From Antedon bifida (taxonomy: Eukaryota; Echinodermata; Crinoidea; Comatulida; Antedonidae): a stretch of DNA of 64,000 nucleotides. Made by a program: the position numbers and the translations under genes. The stretch lies in NCBI GenBank assembly GCA_963402885.1, contig OY727098.1:21934717-21998716 (forward strand). Reading direction: 5' to 3'. The stretch's first letter is position 1. Each line of letters starts with the position of its first letter. Below the pieces are notes generated by a model. It searched no databases, was not told where the DNA came from, and saw only the letters and a program-made list of their open reading frames with translations. Shown piece by piece: positions 44,959 through 58,116 of the stretch.

Positions 44959-47289
44959 ACAGTAGTTTTAAAATATATTACTACTGGTGCAATTATTAGG
45001 CAACCATATCTCATAAGTCATTAGCATCTTTTTTATTTCTTAATATCTACATCTTCTTTATGGCGTTGTTGTTTAATAACAAAGGCGATTAGGCTACAAA
45101 TCCTAATATACGATTTAGATGAAGTTAGCATTACTTGTTTATTGAAATAATAGACATTTGCGTAAGTATCTACGATTGATATTAAAAATAAAACTGAAAT
45201 GAAAAATTACATTTCTACAATTGATCTTATATTGTCTGCACGCGGCGAATCTCGTGTCAGTTTGTAAAAACACGTGGCAATACGCTGTTCTGCTACATGT
45301 TGCGTTAGGTGGTATTGTTTGTAAATGCAGTGAACAGATAGCGATTTACGATACCAGAATAATTACCTCAATTATAGGTTAACTAGCGGATGGGATCCCA
45401 GACATTAAAATAAATTGTTTTTCTTATTACATATCAATTCGAGATAAAATATTTCTATAAATACATCAGTGCATGTGGCGCACAGGCGGCGTGAAGAACA
45501 ACCCGTGTATCTGGGTCCATGATGATTTCCTGCAAATAATACACCTGTAAGCTGTCAAACTATTAGAATCGGAGGGAGGAGGCGGAGTTTAGAATTTCTG
45601 CTATGCCTGTTAATGTATAAATTCAAATAACAATATTAAATGTAGTAAATTGAAATTGTAGTAACAATTTTGCTTTTTCTTTAAATGCAAATATTATAGA
45701 CGATCGTTAAATTTCGACAATAAATTCAAGGTGATTGTTGCTGAATTTTAAAACGTACTTATTTTACCAAGGTCTAAATATAGAAAACGTTGATATATTC
45801 ATAATATTCATAAGTTCCACTTGTGGACGAATGAAGTTACTATTAACTTATAAACAAAGTCATTTTAACAGATGAAATGAAATTGAAATTCGTATTTACT
45901 CGAGTCTATTTTATTTGTATCAACATTGTTTCCCTTTTAACAATGTTTATATCTTTGAAAGACTTCAAATAATGTATTGGACTTTGTGCTTTAAACTAAT
46001 GTACCGGTATGTGTAGCTTATAATTGTGTATTGTCAAAGGAAATTAAATTAATTCCAATTATGGACCAATAAAGAAGAAGTACGCAGATATTGGATTCAA
46101 CAAAAAGGAAAAACACAAAAAAGAAATGATAATAAAGATACGACAGAGGCACCTGCAACCAAATATATTAAGCCGTATCAGTGGATATGGAATAAAACAT
46201 GCATTTTAAAATAACTAATTAACCAAAGGTTCATGGTCGAAGTTAATTTCTACTTAGATCGATTGGTTATAGATGGAATTATAGATTTTGTATATGCTTT
46301 GCATCTTGTAAAGCATGATGCAGATCAAACGCATGACAGGGCAACTCCCTGGTTATCTATAGCATCTATATTAATTATTTGAAAAACAAAGCAGCACTGG
46401 GGCGACAGGCGATCACCAGTCGTCGACTAAGCCGCGCCGCAAGATACATTAACTCTCATCCAAACTTACTTCAATACTGCAGTGTAATCCAATTGTATTT
46501 TGCAAACAAAGCCCGTTGCTTACAAAGTCAATACGCGGATATTTTAGTGCAGAGAGCGGGGCAATGTGATAATTACCAATGTCTAAATATATTATTATAA
46601 AATTATATAAAAATATTAATTTAATACATTTAAGAATGATTAAATAGGTCTACTGAGTATGTCTCCACCAACTAGTGCCTGCAATATTTTGTTTGGACAA
46701 AGTGGATAAATAAACATTTTTAGTGGATTTAGGCATTAGGTTTTTCTAGAGAGCAATTATATTCTATACCAGAATGATGTCTATAGCCTACTGTGCACCG
46801 TATCTTCTTGTAGGCTCCATTGTTCCATACATTTTCGCTCCCGATATGGCCATTAGAGACCATGGTCCATTTTTTCCCGTGAAATATTATGGATAGCCTA
46901 GATAGTTCCTAGTTAAATATTTTGTTTTTCTAATGATTTAACCTAATAAAATAATATCTATAATAATAACTCTGATCTAATTTTATCATACCACATATTC
47001 ACACCTACCTTTTATATCAATACTATATTTATACCATTACATGTTTTGTTTGTGCACAGTTTATTTTAGCTATAATTATATTATGCTACGTGGTCAAAAG
47101 TGTGTATGAGCATTGCTTTCTTTTTATGCGGAAAACTAAAATTAATACTTGCATCCAAACAAAGCAAAATAAGGAATGAATTGGGGGTGGGGGTGTCACG
47201 GTGGATAGGTGGATTTGATCGAAGGATCATTTCTATATACACACTTTCCGCTGAATTCAACTTGAACATTAACAATAATTATGTTTAGG
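44959..47289. other. Intergenic region upstream of the bHLH gene
   Basis: No gene or named repeat recognised. It is not part of the block duplicated at 59065, where shared sequence begins only at about 47290. It may contain distal regulatory DNA for the bHLH gene, which sequence alone cannot show. Confidence 0.4.
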
Positions 47290-47361
47290 CTACTCAACGA
47301 CAGATGTTCTCTATGTTGATTAAAACTACGTTGTGCGCAATAATTACTTCGGTTATCTTGA

Positions 47362-47377
47362 TATAAAAGTGACGTCA
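47362..47377 (+). promoter_or_regulatory. TATA box with adjacent CRE upstream of the bHLH gene
   Basis: TATAAAAG (47362-47369) is followed immediately by a consensus cAMP-response element TGACGTCA (47370-47377). The start codon is at 47524, leaving about 125 bases of 5' UTR if transcription starts ~30 bases after the TATA box. In the duplicated copy (59140-59155) the TATA box is kept but the CRE reads TGACATCA. Confidence 0.6.
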
Positions 47378-47523
47378 TCAGAAATTTAGATGCACTAGTG
47401 ACAGGTAATACTGATTAACATGAAATTAATAATATTGCTCGTTGAGTTCTACATTATAATACGACAGACGGTAGACGATCGCTACAGCGGCAACAGTTGG
47501 TAGATGACAACCAGGAAAGCATC

Positions 47524-48114
47524 ATGTTTGACCAAACCAAGTGTTCAGGTACAAATCGACATTCTCAAATAGTTCATATCCTAGAAAAGTGTCTTCGATT
47601 TACAACTGACGTTGAGAAAGAACTCGACAAAGTTGATTATTCTAAGATAAATTCCTTATCTGAAGACATGGAAAACGAACTGAGCATAGATTTGAGTGAT
47701 GGACAAGAAACGGAGAAGTTTACATTTGTAGTCAGACCTAGCGAAGTAATAGATAAACCGTTAACAATTCGACGACGAACTTTGAGTAGATTTGCTAAAT
47801 CACGAGTTGGTGCAAGAAAAAGTCAAGCTAAGCGAACTGTTAACTTTTCGTCATGTTGCAAAGATTGGTCATGCCAACGTCAGTGTGCACCAACAAGTCC
47901 ATCTAATAGTCCTGTCCGTCGCCTGGCCGCGAACGCACGAGAGCGTCGTCGAATGGATTGTCTGAACACGGCATTTGACGACCTTCGCGCAGTTTTGCCA
48001 TCACTTGGAGGGAATCAGAAACTGTCTAAATATGATACATTACATATGGCAATGACGTATATAGACGAGCTGATGAAACTTCTAGAGAGTACTTCTAAGA
48101 AAACTATAAACTGA
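47524..48114 (+). CDS. Atonal-family bHLH transcription factor, single exon
   Basis: A 196-residue protein from the first in-frame ATG (47524) to TGA-adjacent stop at 48114. The C-terminal bHLH domain (about residues 134-190) has basic region [13 protein letters not shown], helix 1 [16 protein letters not shown], loop [11 protein letters not shown] and helix 2 [15 protein letters not shown]. The NARERRRM basic region and LSKYxTLxMAxxYI helix 2 are hallmarks of the atonal (ATOH1/ATOH7) group, which drives sensory and neuronal fates by binding E-boxes with an E protein. The N-terminal part is acidic and then Arg/Lys-rich, not conserved by eye. Intronless structure is usual for atonal genes. Assignment to a single vertebrate ortholog is not possible from this alone. 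Confidence 0.92.
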   Translation: MFDQTKCSGTNRHSQIVHILEKCLRFTTDVEKELDKVDYSKINSLSEDMENELSIDLSDGQETEKFTFVVRPSEVIDKPLTIRRRTLSRFAKSRVGARKSQAKRTVNFSSCCKDWSCQRQCAPTSPSNSPVRRLAANARERRRMDCLNTAFDDLRAVLPSLGGNQKLSKYDTLHMAMTYIDELMKLLESTSKKTIN

Positions 48115-49169
48115 ACGTAAGTTGGATCAAAAATCAAAACAATTTTGTTGTTAATCTAATTGTTTTGCTATGAATGGTTGCTACAACAAATGGAGGTATT
48201 TTTCTCGCAGAAGTACACAAATTATCAACTATCTGTTTGACACCACATGCAGTATTAAAGGAAACTTTTCAGTTTGAAAAACAATTCCATGTTTTTAGTT
48301 ACTTACTTAGCTTAGACTTAGTTCCTCCTGTTTTCTCTAAAGAACATTGGGCAGCAACATCTGATCTCCATTTCACGCGGTTTTTAGTTAAAGACGCCTA
48401 TTTATATTTGACTTACACGGACCTACCTATACTGTGTTTTACTAATGTATTGCATTTTACAATATGAATTCGAAATATGAATATAATATATAGTTATTGT
48501 GTTCTGAGATGTACTTTTGAGTTTCTCTTATTACAGAACTACCGCAAACTTTATTTCAACATCGTCGTGCAATCCATCAAACATATTGTGGATAGTTTTA
48601 ACTTTAACTATATTAAGATACCACCAAGACTGTTTGTTATTGCAATGCAGATTACATAATCAAAGCTATATACACGCCTTCAAGATAATTCCATATTTTG
48701 TTCAATTTAATAATACGTTTTTGACATGCTTTTATAGAAATGTGCGCTATAATGGTAATATTTGTTTGTTTTTTTTAAAATTAAATAAATACTTTTCCAA
48801 ACAATTGACATGTTATTATGTTATGTTCATAAAGATTTGGGGAGACAATGTAATATTATTGCATATATAATAAGTAACATTTCTTATTTCAATAGAAATT
48901 AGTTTTAATTCACCATAACACACGAGAATAAAAATGTTGATGTCAATATTAACATAGGGCCTATTTTTGTCTAGATATATTAATAGGCAACAACATATTG
49001 TATAATAATTTGTTAAAGTTCATTCTAATGTTGATTTGTGTTCGTGGGAAAGTAATGAAGTTAAAATACAAGATAGTCATTCGTTCATTTGGTCAAAATC
49101 AATGGGTAAATAATAATAATAACGATATGAATTCTATTTTAATCCCTATGTATTTGTATATTATTTATT
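48115..49169 (+). other. bHLH 3' UTR / convergent intergenic space
   Basis: AT-rich, non-coding by inspection. The short open frames here are not conserved in the duplicated copy at 59340-60505, which carries several small deletions and one insertion, supporting non-coding status. It ends at the arylsulfatase stop codon, whose own AATAAA (minus strand, about 49163-49168) almost touches the stop. Confidence 0.5.
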
Positions 49170-52100
49170 TTATGGTAGTGGTTCCCATGGGTCGAAGACA
49201 CAATCATTTCCATTCAGGCATGGGTCAGCTTGTTCTGGCTGAGGATCTGGATAAAATACAGGTACTGACTGGTTGTGATAGTTGTAGAGTTTAGTTAATA
49301 AGAACTTAACAACCGCAGGATAAGCTTCAGACAGGTCATTCATTTCAAGTGGATCTTTCCTGATATTGTACAGCCAAACAATTTGATCGGAAGGGCTACT
49401 TTGCCCATTTATTGTGGTAAGGCCGGAATCGGGAGGTGCTATCCAACCTGTTTGTCCTGTAAAAAAATAAACTAAAGGGGTAATAGAAGGAAAATACATC
49501 ATTATTTAGACCGACACGATTAGAGGAAACCAAAATGTTTCGTTTCTTTTTCCATCAACACTATTTTTAGACTCTACAGCTCACTATCGGTTGGTCGGAT
49601 GGCCGGTCGGTAAACACTAACTCAAATTTGAGCACGCGACTGCAGCCGAGCCATGTATATGGCCTTGTTGTATTTATGTGTTCGAAACGGGGGAGAGAGA
49701 GTTATGGTGGGGGAGGGGGGGGGTGTCTATAGGCGGGGGAAGAGAGAGAAACTACCTCTGTTATGGAGGAGTGATTTTGATTTGGGGAGTCTAGTAATTA
49801 GGTATAAAAATGACCCGAATTATGGGAAGATTTCAGACTACTTTTGATAGAGGTATCAATATGACCGTGGAAGTTTTAAACTAAAGGAGTGTGATTGGGG
49901 AGAGGTACCCGCTTTTCTGGGGCGGGTATTTCAGTACCATTGCAAAACTCACCAGTATTTCCAGTCAAAAGCTTCCAGTCTCTGTATCGTATTGCAGCCT
50001 CAATACTGACATTAAATAGGCTCATATCGACAATCCAATCTCGACCACCAGAAACTACATTCAATGGATTGATGTTGTGCAAAAGTTCAAGACGACTAGA
50101 ACAAGTACCGTACCTGTTGATTGAGATTGTCAAAATAAATAATAACACATAAAAGTGGATGTTAAGGAGCCTTTGAATTACGACGGCTACCTCTCCTGGG
50201 TTTAGAATTTATATTTATTTATTATAAAATTTGAAGCTTTGTAATAACAATAATAACCCTACTTATTGATCTTGAGCTTGGACCTACTTTGAACATGGAG
50301 CTACCCTTTGAACCTGGACCTACTTTGAACATGAGCTACCCTTTGAACCTGGAGCTACCCTTTGAACATGGGGCTGCTAACCGTTGAACCTGGAACTACC
50401 GGTACCCTTCGTAACCGTCGTAAAATTTGAAGCTTTGTAACAACAATAATAACCCCCTTATTTCAGCAAAACAATAGAAAATGTAAACCATGAGTTAACC
50501 TTTGAACCTGGATCTAGCCTTTGGACCTGAAGCTAACCCCTTTGAGTCTGGATCTACCGGAACCTGGACTTACTTTGAACAGGGAGCTACCCTTTGAACC
50601 TGAAGCTACCCGTTGAACCTGGATCTACCCTTTGAACCTGGGGCTAACCGTTGAACATGGAACTACCGGTACCCTTTGAACCTGGACCTACATTTAACAT
50701 GGAGCTACCCTTTGAACCCGGATCTACCCTTCGAACCTGGAGCTACCCTTTGAACCTGGATCTACCCTTTGAACCAGGAGCTACCCTTTGAACCTGGATC
50801 TACCCTTTCAACCTGGATCTACCCTTTGAACCCGGAGCTACCCTTTGAACCTGGATCTACCCTTCGAACCTGGAGCTACTTTTGAACCTGGAGCTACCCT
50901 TTGTTTTTTTTATAATGCCAATGACCATAACCACCAGGCTACAACATCATCTACCTTTCGGAACTGGAGCTACCCTTTGAACCTGGAGCTATCATTTGAA
51001 CCGGATCTACCTTTTGAACCTGGATCGACCATTTAAACCTTGACCTATACCCTTTGAACCTGTATTGATAATTGAACCTGGACCTATACCCTTTGAACCT
51101 GGATCTAACCTTTGAATGTTGAGCTACCCTTTGAACTTTGAGCTACCCTTTGAACCCACACACCAGATACCAGTAATATTATGTCATTAAATATTGTCAA
51201 TTTGGGAATTATGACTGTAATGTTTTAAGAATCATACTTGATAGTATTCCACTGGTTGATTCCATCCAGTGGTTTTGTCCCGTTTGTGTTCCATCCAGCT
51301 ATACCTTCAACAATGGTGGGAAACCAATCACTAACGTGGATCAGTCCATTGTTAATAGTGCCCTTAACTTTTCCCGAAAGTAATGGACTATGGACAAATC
51401 CAACAGCTCGGATACCTCCTTCGAACAGCGAGAACTTGAAACCACGTAATGGCCAGTTATTACCGGAGCCTCCTCGTATAACGTGACTTCCTACAGCGCC
51501 ACCATTATCTAGAATGATAATATCTATTATTTAAATTATCTATTCTGTTATTTCGAAATCAAACAAAAATGTTGCCAACTTTGGATTAGGCGATAACAAC
51601 GTAATACTCACCACTAGAAAATATTATGATAGTATCTTCATAGATTCCAGTTTCTTTCAATGCATCTACGACCTAATTAATATTATTAAATCATAATATA
51701 ATTTTTAAATATCATAATAATCAAAACAATAAATGTGATTTCAAAACACATCATCGTACATACAGATATCTTACCCTCACTTCCGTGAATGTGGGAAGTC
51801 TACAGGACCCGACAGGACACCAGCAAACTGACGTACTAAGTGGTTGATATTCTAGGAAGGAAGATTGGAAAGAGGGATACATAGTAACATTACAGATCGA
51901 GGGATAATGTTTATTTCCATGTCCTGGATAAGCTGTTAACAGTCTGGCTTAAGGAAAGGAAGATCATCAGACATTAAGATTATCATTGAACAGTACACTC
52001 ATAGTGATTCTTGACAGGGAATCACTATAGCATCTCATTATTAGACTGATAAAGAACTTATACATCCATTTCTTTCTTAAAGAAAAGAACTGTCAGACAG

Positions 52101-55100
52101 CAGAACAAAGTAAAAAGATGCTGAATGGGTAAAGAACTGTCAGACAGCATAAAAAAGTAAACAAGATGCTGAATGTGTAAAGAACTGTCAGACAGCAGAA
52201 AAAAGTAAACAAGATGCTGAATAGATAAAGAACTGTCAGACAGCAGAACAAAGTAACAAGATGCTGAATGGGTAAAGAACTGTCAAACAGCAGAACAAAG
52301 TAACAAGATGCTGAATGGGTAAAAAACTGTCAGACAGCAGAACAAGATGCTGAATGGGTAAAGAACTGTCAGAAAGCAGAACAAAGTAACAAGATGCTGA
52401 ATGGGTAAAGAACTGTAGAAGGCAGAACCAACTCACAATTATGAGTAGGCCTAATACCGTACTGTAAATGACATTCATCTTGTGTAATTCATCCACTGTA
52501 TACGGTACGCAACATCGTTTAATTCATTACAGGAAAAAAACAACAAAACAACTTGCGGCAGTTAGTCAGTTTATTACAAGTGTTACAACAGCATAATTAT
52601 AATATTATTATAAGCCTTAAATTACAAAATGCGACGCTTATTACAAAGAGTCAAATACTAACAGTGTTAATAAGGAATAAGTTTGAGTAACATGTCAACT
52701 TACCTTTCCAATGCCTTCATCTAAACAACTCACCATTGCGGCATAAGAAAGTCTGTTTTCATCAGTAAATATACCGCGCAATGGTTCTTTATACTCATCT
52801 GGTACTTCGAGTGGAGAATGTGGTGCTTGGTACGACAGGTACAAAAACAAAGGCTGGGAAAAATGAGTATTATGTTATTACATTTTTAAATGAATACTGT
52901 AAGTAAATGGCCTGGACTTTTACATTGATGAGAGATAGACATGGGTGGGGTTGGGTAGTAATAGTTGTAGTTACCTTGTCTTCCGTTTTGTTCTTTATTA
53001 TGTCTATGGCCTCGTCAGTAAAAACGTGAGTAGAGTATGTACCATTGTACTCAAATGCAGGTAAGTAGTTTCGATGGAAGTCGTAGCCGTCAAGCAGTGG
53101 TGGTATGGATCTGTGACTATAGTGAGTGCCAACACCAAGATACAACCCTATACAGAACATACGTTTTGTTTGATTACAGTAAGTTATGGAGTGTTCAACA
53201 GAAGTGTGTCACGTTATTTAAAAGATATTTTTAAATATCTTTTAAATATTAAAATATTTAAAAAATAATTGTCATTTTTACAATCAATTAATTAATCGCT
53301 ATCATCACCATGGTAATTATTATATTTACAGGGCCGTAGCCAGGATCTGTCAAGGGGGGCTTCGGACACTAAGTATTTGGGACACTAAACCGCCCCCCCC
53401 CCCCCCACTCCCCCCCCCCCCCCACCCCTGAGGGGGGAGAATTTTGTTAAATGACACCCCTAGATGGCCGGAAATGGTTCTCTCGCACATAACATTCATG
53501 ATAAATGGCACCTCTAATTGGTCGGAAAAGACACTCATGCAACATGCTACCAATAAGCAAAACGATCGTATTCGTACTTTTTTTCTCCTCCTCACACACG
53601 TGGACTATTTAATCGCCGATTGTTATGATCATTCACTCAGTATTTTGTTTTCAAGTTCAATATGAACTTTGTGTGAGAAGGCAAATTCAATGCTTATTAT
53701 AGCTCTACCTATATTTATTAACAGTAATTTGTTGAGGAAATTAAATATTAATCAATGTAAATAGATGATATTGATACAGATGCTATAATGTAAACTACAG
53801 TACATGGTACCATAGATATTATAGTGTAATATATTAATATATTACTAGTGTAATATATTAATATTCACTATAATCCTCTATGATGATAATACACGTACTA
53901 TATACTTCATAGCCACACATTTTTTATGTCCGTCGGAAGGCTATACCGTAAATCTTCTAATAGTAACCCACACTCTAATAGTAACCCTCCTTCTAATAGT
54001 AACCCACCTTATAAGTCAATCTATAATAATAATCCACTACTCTAATAGTAACCCACATGGGGTTAATATTAGAGTCACAAAAACTATTGACAAAATTACA
54101 TTATGAATTGAAGACTGGTCGTTTATGATGCAGCCGTATTTTGAAAATAAGGAGATAATGCATATTGATCTCGGGAGTGGGGAGGATTGAGTGTTTTTGA
54201 GTTTATAAAATGAAGTTAGAGTTCAAACAAATTTGTTTATTCGTACTGTTTTATTATTTTGCTATGATTTGCTGACCGGAATAGTTGAGGTGGGTTACTA
54301 TTTTCAGGTGCCTAATTTAAGATGAGTAATAGTAACCCACTACTCTAATAGTAATCCCCCTTCTAATAGTTACCCACCCTTAAAAAACAATCAAAGAATA
54401 ATAACCCAGGGTTACAATTAGAAGATTTACGGAATAGGCCTACTTTATGCATGCTGCTGCATGCCGTGATCTAAACAATAGGTACGCGTTTGTCTGGCGG
54501 TGTCCTTTGTACGAATCGTTCGTGCACCAGCTCACTGTATCAGTACGATACACGCGTCAATATTATGTTACATCCAGGGATTTCAAGGTTCAGACCTGCG
54601 GCGTTTGCTTTCGTATTGTACGCGGCGTACAACTCCATAGGTCTGAACCAGGATCGGCAATTCATTTGCAACTCTTGGAAATTTACAGACACGTATCGCT
54701 CGACGTACGCTCATACAGCGAAAAATGTATCGAGTTATTCAAGAACGAGTTTACGAATTTTTCAATTTACGAATAACCTTTTGTACTGTGTGGGGAACGT
54801 ATTTGAAGGATTCAGAGATGAGGGTGAGGTATTGGGCATGTCGGGGATGAGGGTTCGCAGTCGGTTGGGGGGGGGGGGGGTGGGTCGCTGTAAAGGAGGG
54901 GGGGGGGGGGGGGTTCGCCCGAACCATAAAAACCCCCCTGGCTACGGGCCTGATTTATATCCGGTAATGTGCATATCCATATTTTATTTCTCAGATTCGG
55001 ATACATTTTATTACACAATTTGCACTTCGCAAAGCAGAGGTACGGTAATCATGCGAACTAGATCGTCAGTTTTACAGATCCTATTCTGCAAACTACGATG

Positions 55101-56999
55101 CCGCTGTAATCCAATGGACGTCAATCGAGCGGACATAATATTGTTTATTCTTTCGGTGGGTAACTACAATTATTATAATATAATAATATTATATAATAAT
55201 ACAATAATAATAAAAATTATATTTATTTGGAACAACACTATTTTAACAGTGGTACACATGCGTAGATGGTGCGTCCATACAAATACAAAACATACAAAAT
55301 GTAATACAAAAACAATAGAAAATAAAAACTGAAACTAAAACATTTGTCATATTTGATTATGAACTAAAAACATAAAATTTGACTCAAAGCTATTACAAAA
55401 CTTATTTTTAAACTAAAACTACACTAATACAACTACTAATTTTGCAACATCAATGGAAAAGAAAACACACTTTTTTAAAATAAAACAGTTCAAAGTTGTG
55501 ATATAATTTTATTTCTTAGTACAATCAGGGAGTTGTTTCCTGGTACAATCTTGTTGAGCGTGTTAAATGGCCGAGCGATTAAACCATGGAGCTATAAAAT
55601 TAATTTATAGCTCCATGATTAAACCTTAGGCGTTTTACCGTACTTATATCGGCATGGGTTCGAGGCCGATTCTTACACTTACTTTTTATCATGTGATCCA
55701 CAATTGTCCAATTAAAAGACAGGTAGGAGGTATGTTATAATAGCAGTTAATTATAAGGTGCGGTATTACTATGCAAATCAATATTTACCCAAGAAAGAAT
55801 CGAAACCTCTGTTATTTGGAAGGCATGCCTCGTCATAGTAACCTAGATGCCATTTTCCTACCAAGTGAGTAGAATAGCCAGCTTCTTTCAGCTTCTGAGC
55901 TAAAGTTATTTCGTCAGTTGGTAAGCAAGATGGTATCGAATCTGTGAAAACGCCATGCTGTAATCCTGTACGAATCTAAATAAAGAAAACCAAACGTTAT
56001 TCTAAAATATCGTTTGTCTGTCTTAATGCGTCGATGAAAAAATAATGAAACACCACCAAAAAAGGAATAAACTTGCTCCATCTGACCCGTGGGTTAATCC
56101 ATGATCTTACTGTAGTATCGAATACTTATTCGCAGGTTCATTTGTTTGTCTGTTTCGGTTAGGACATTATTAATACTATTTCAGGTAAAATCTATAACCC
56201 ACACTGGCATGCTTTGGCAGGTTGATATTCACGTTTATGAATAACTATCTTCGTGTGACTGGTACTGCACTGCAGAATCAAGTAATTCTGAATGTTGGTC
56301 ATAAAATGGCCAAGATTGCACAAGATAACACATAACCTGGCTTTTAAAGCCAGATTTTTAAATCATCTGAACACGTGCAGTAGTTGTAGGCCTACTAATC
56401 TTACCTGATTTTGATTTGATTTATTTCGGCATCGGTACATAAAAGATCATAGACATACAATTAAAAAGAGCATATATAAAAAACCATGAGACATAAGACC
56501 GAATAAAACAAGAAGGATGCCAAGGATAACTCATAAAAGTCTTCTACGGACTTGTTTCCAATGAGGTCCTTTGAAAGAATGTAACAGTAAAAAAAAGGAA
56601 CCGTACAAACTGGAACCAGAACAGGGAGAACAGCAAAAAAAGACATACAATGAAACATGGCCTAATTATTAATAAAAATACAAACTATAAGACTATCAAA
56701 ATTAGATGTAGCGCTTATTAAATAGTTACCTGATATCGACCGGTCATCAGCTGACTTCTGGTGGGCGAACATCTTGTTTGAACGTAATAATTTTCTAACT
56801 TCACACCTTCAGCAGCCAATTTATCCATTACAGGGGTATCGAACAGCGCCCCGTGGTATCCGACATCCCGATACCCTTGGTCATCTGTCAAAATGAATAT
56901 TACGTTAGGTTGTTTATAGCCTACAACAGCAGAGAATTGAAAGCTAAGGAAAACAAGAATCGGGTAAAGTACGTTACACGCCATTTTCTCACTAGACAT
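49170..56999 (-). CDS. ARSB: Arylsulfatase B-like sulfatase, complete
   Basis: Lysosomal or secreted sulfatase removing sulfate from glycosaminoglycan sugars. Eight minus-strand exons: 56999-56730, 55975-55789, 53147-52975, 52853-52704, 51672-51612, 51508-51238, 50113-49953, 49456-49170; 1560 bases, 519 residues (human ARSB 533). A signal peptide ([15 protein letters not shown]) is followed by metal ligands [15 protein letters not shown], the formylglycine motif CSPTR (exon 1), GKWHLG (exon 2), APHSP (exon 4), DNGG (split over exons 5/6), [11 protein letters not shown] (exon 6) and WKLLTG (exon 7). All expected catalytic residues are present and all phases agree, so it should be active. A second in-frame ATG six codons in (56984) could be the true start. 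Invertebrates often have many ARSB paralogs, so one-to-one orthology is not claimed. A partial paralog follows at 60506. Confidence 0.93.
50273..51160. repeat. Minisatellite of TTTGAACCTGGAGCTACCC units
   Basis: About 40 degenerate units of 18-21 bases, alternating GGAGCTACCC, GGATCTACCC and GGACCTACTT endings, fill the intron between arylsulfatase exons 7 and 6. The paralogous intron at 61570-62035 has about half as many units. Confidence 0.95.
52087..52440. repeat. Minisatellite, ~45-bp unit, about 8 copies
   Basis: Units read AAAGAACTGTCAGACAGCAG, then AACAAAGTAACAAGATGCTG and AATGGGT. It lies in the intron between arylsulfatase exons 5 and 4. The same array resumes at 63740-64000 in the second gene copy. 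Confidence 0.95.
53330..53460. repeat. GGGCCGTAGCCAGG repeat with poly-C tracts
   Basis: ACAGGGCCGTAGCCAGGATC followed by GGACACTAAGTATTTGGGAC matches the repeat at 24755. It ends in two near-pure C runs (53391-53422). A mirrored copy with poly-G runs is at 54812-54955. Located in arylsulfatase intron 2. Confidence 0.75.
53946..54432. mobile_element. MITE with CCGTAAATCTTCTAATAGTAACCC ends and subterminal repeats
   Basis: The left end CCGTAAATCTTCTAAT and the right end ATTAGAAGATTTACGG are inverted copies. The phrase CTCTAATAGTAACCCAC recurs at least seven times near both ends. No coding frame. In arylsulfatase intron 2. Confidence 0.85.
54812..54955 (-). repeat. Inverted copy of the GGGCCGTAGCCAGG repeat with poly-G runs
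   Basis: Poly-G tracts at 54869-54882 and 54898-54914, then CCCCCCTGGCTACGGGCCTG, the complement of the 53330 repeat head. With 53330-53460 it could form a stem enclosing the 53946 MITE. Confidence 0.7.
55562..55676 (+). repeat. tRNA-like SINE interrupted by a small palindrome
   Basis: A class-II tRNA A box (AAATGGCCGAGCGATTAAAC) and a good B box (GGGTTCGAGGCCGATTC) are about 90 bases apart. Between them a 33-base palindrome (arms CATGGAGCTATAAA, 55586-55618) is flanked on both sides by ATTAAACC, suggesting insertion with an 8-base duplication. Without it the A-B spacing would be about that of a Leu/Ser tRNA. In arylsulfatase intron 2. Confidence 0.65.
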
Positions 57000-58116
57000 T
57001 TACTTCTTTGTGCAGATCGTAAACAATTGGGGTTTGGTTGTCCTGTAATTTGTATGAATAGGGCTTATCTATTTAATCCGTATCACGCTGCTGCTCTAGC
57101 CCGTTACGTCACAAGAGTTGACGCAATCAGATATAAAGCTGCAGCAGGTTTAGTACTGAGAGAGTGACATAAATGCGAAAATTGATCATATACACCACTA
57201 TAATGTATAGGTCCAGCTGAAAAAAAAAACGTCTGGGAAAAGAGTCTATGAGTGCTCACGGTTGAACGATTTTGTATTCTTGACCTTTGATTGGTTGACG
57301 CCAATCAACAGATTGTGGAAGAAGTAGTCACGTTGTCTCTAGAGGGTATTCAGTTGCATGCATAAAGTTCACCTGAACAAAATCAAGGTCATCAGCCAAT
57401 TGAAGTTGAACAAAATAAGGAAATACCGCTTTCAGACTTTGTTGTAGTTAATAGAATAAAATAGAAATCAGCTGTAACACAGTCACTTGTTTCAAATGCA
57501 CGATTATCTGTAATGGATATAAATAACTAAGAGAAAAGAAACGTTTAATTATAACTCAAAAACCATTGCCTGACAGACAATTTAAGTATTTTTTGCTTTA
57601 AATTACATTTCAGGTAAAATAACTATTATGTGACAATAAAATGACACATTCAAAAACAAATTTGAATAAAAAATATTTTTCAGGGGGACAATATATCTTT
57701 AAAACTGTTACGTCAATAAGCGAGCAGCGTTTTTTGTAAGAAATATTTCTTGTTTAATGAAGTGCAATGATCGATAAAAACGTAAACTCAAATAACAGTT
57801 TCCTTATTCCTTTTCATAAAGTTGTTTAAATTAAAATGTATCTAAAAGAAGAAACATATTATATCTGTAGTTGTTTCATGAAATGTTAATGTAGGTATCA
57901 ATCTTTTAAACATAAATCTAACTAAATCTTCTAACGCGCCTCTTGAGCCAAAAACCTATCAGCTTAGGCATCTTTTTCCACAAGACAGTACACTGTTGTT
58001 GGTAGACTCGGATAACTCTGGCTGGGTTATCCAATACCATTCAATGAGATTGGTACAGGGGCCCAAAAGGAAACCACTGCATAGTAACTACGTCACCAAA
58101 TCTTATGTCACCAAAT
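57000..58116. other. Arylsulfatase promoter side and intergenic sequence
   Basis: Upstream (minus strand) of the arylsulfatase start there is a TTTATATC sequence at about 57131-57138 and a TGACGTAA at about 57106-57113, possible core promoter elements. The remainder has no recognisable gene; it includes a 5'-truncated MITE (57549-57702) and sequence repeated at 58398-58468. Confidence 0.4.
57549..57702. mobile_element. TTAAAGATGTATTGTCCCC MITE, truncated copy D
   Basis: Only the right part is present: TTTTTTGCTTTAAATTACAT, AACTATTATGTGACA and the terminal GGGGGACAATATATCTTTAA. The left inverted repeat is missing. Confidence 0.75.

Noticed and set aside
50845-51036. Repeated FEPGATLEPG-like peptide
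   Set aside because: Translation of an intronic minisatellite; other frames are equally repetitive and the array length differs between paralogs.
52087-52440. Regularly spaced repeats resembling a CRISPR array
   Set aside because: The units are contiguous tandem repeats without unique spacers, in an animal intron.
54490-55332. 280-codon open frame on the plus strand in an arylsulfatase intron
   Set aside because: It runs through a poly-G tract, an inverted dispersed repeat and AT-rich low-complexity DNA, with no recognisable domain.
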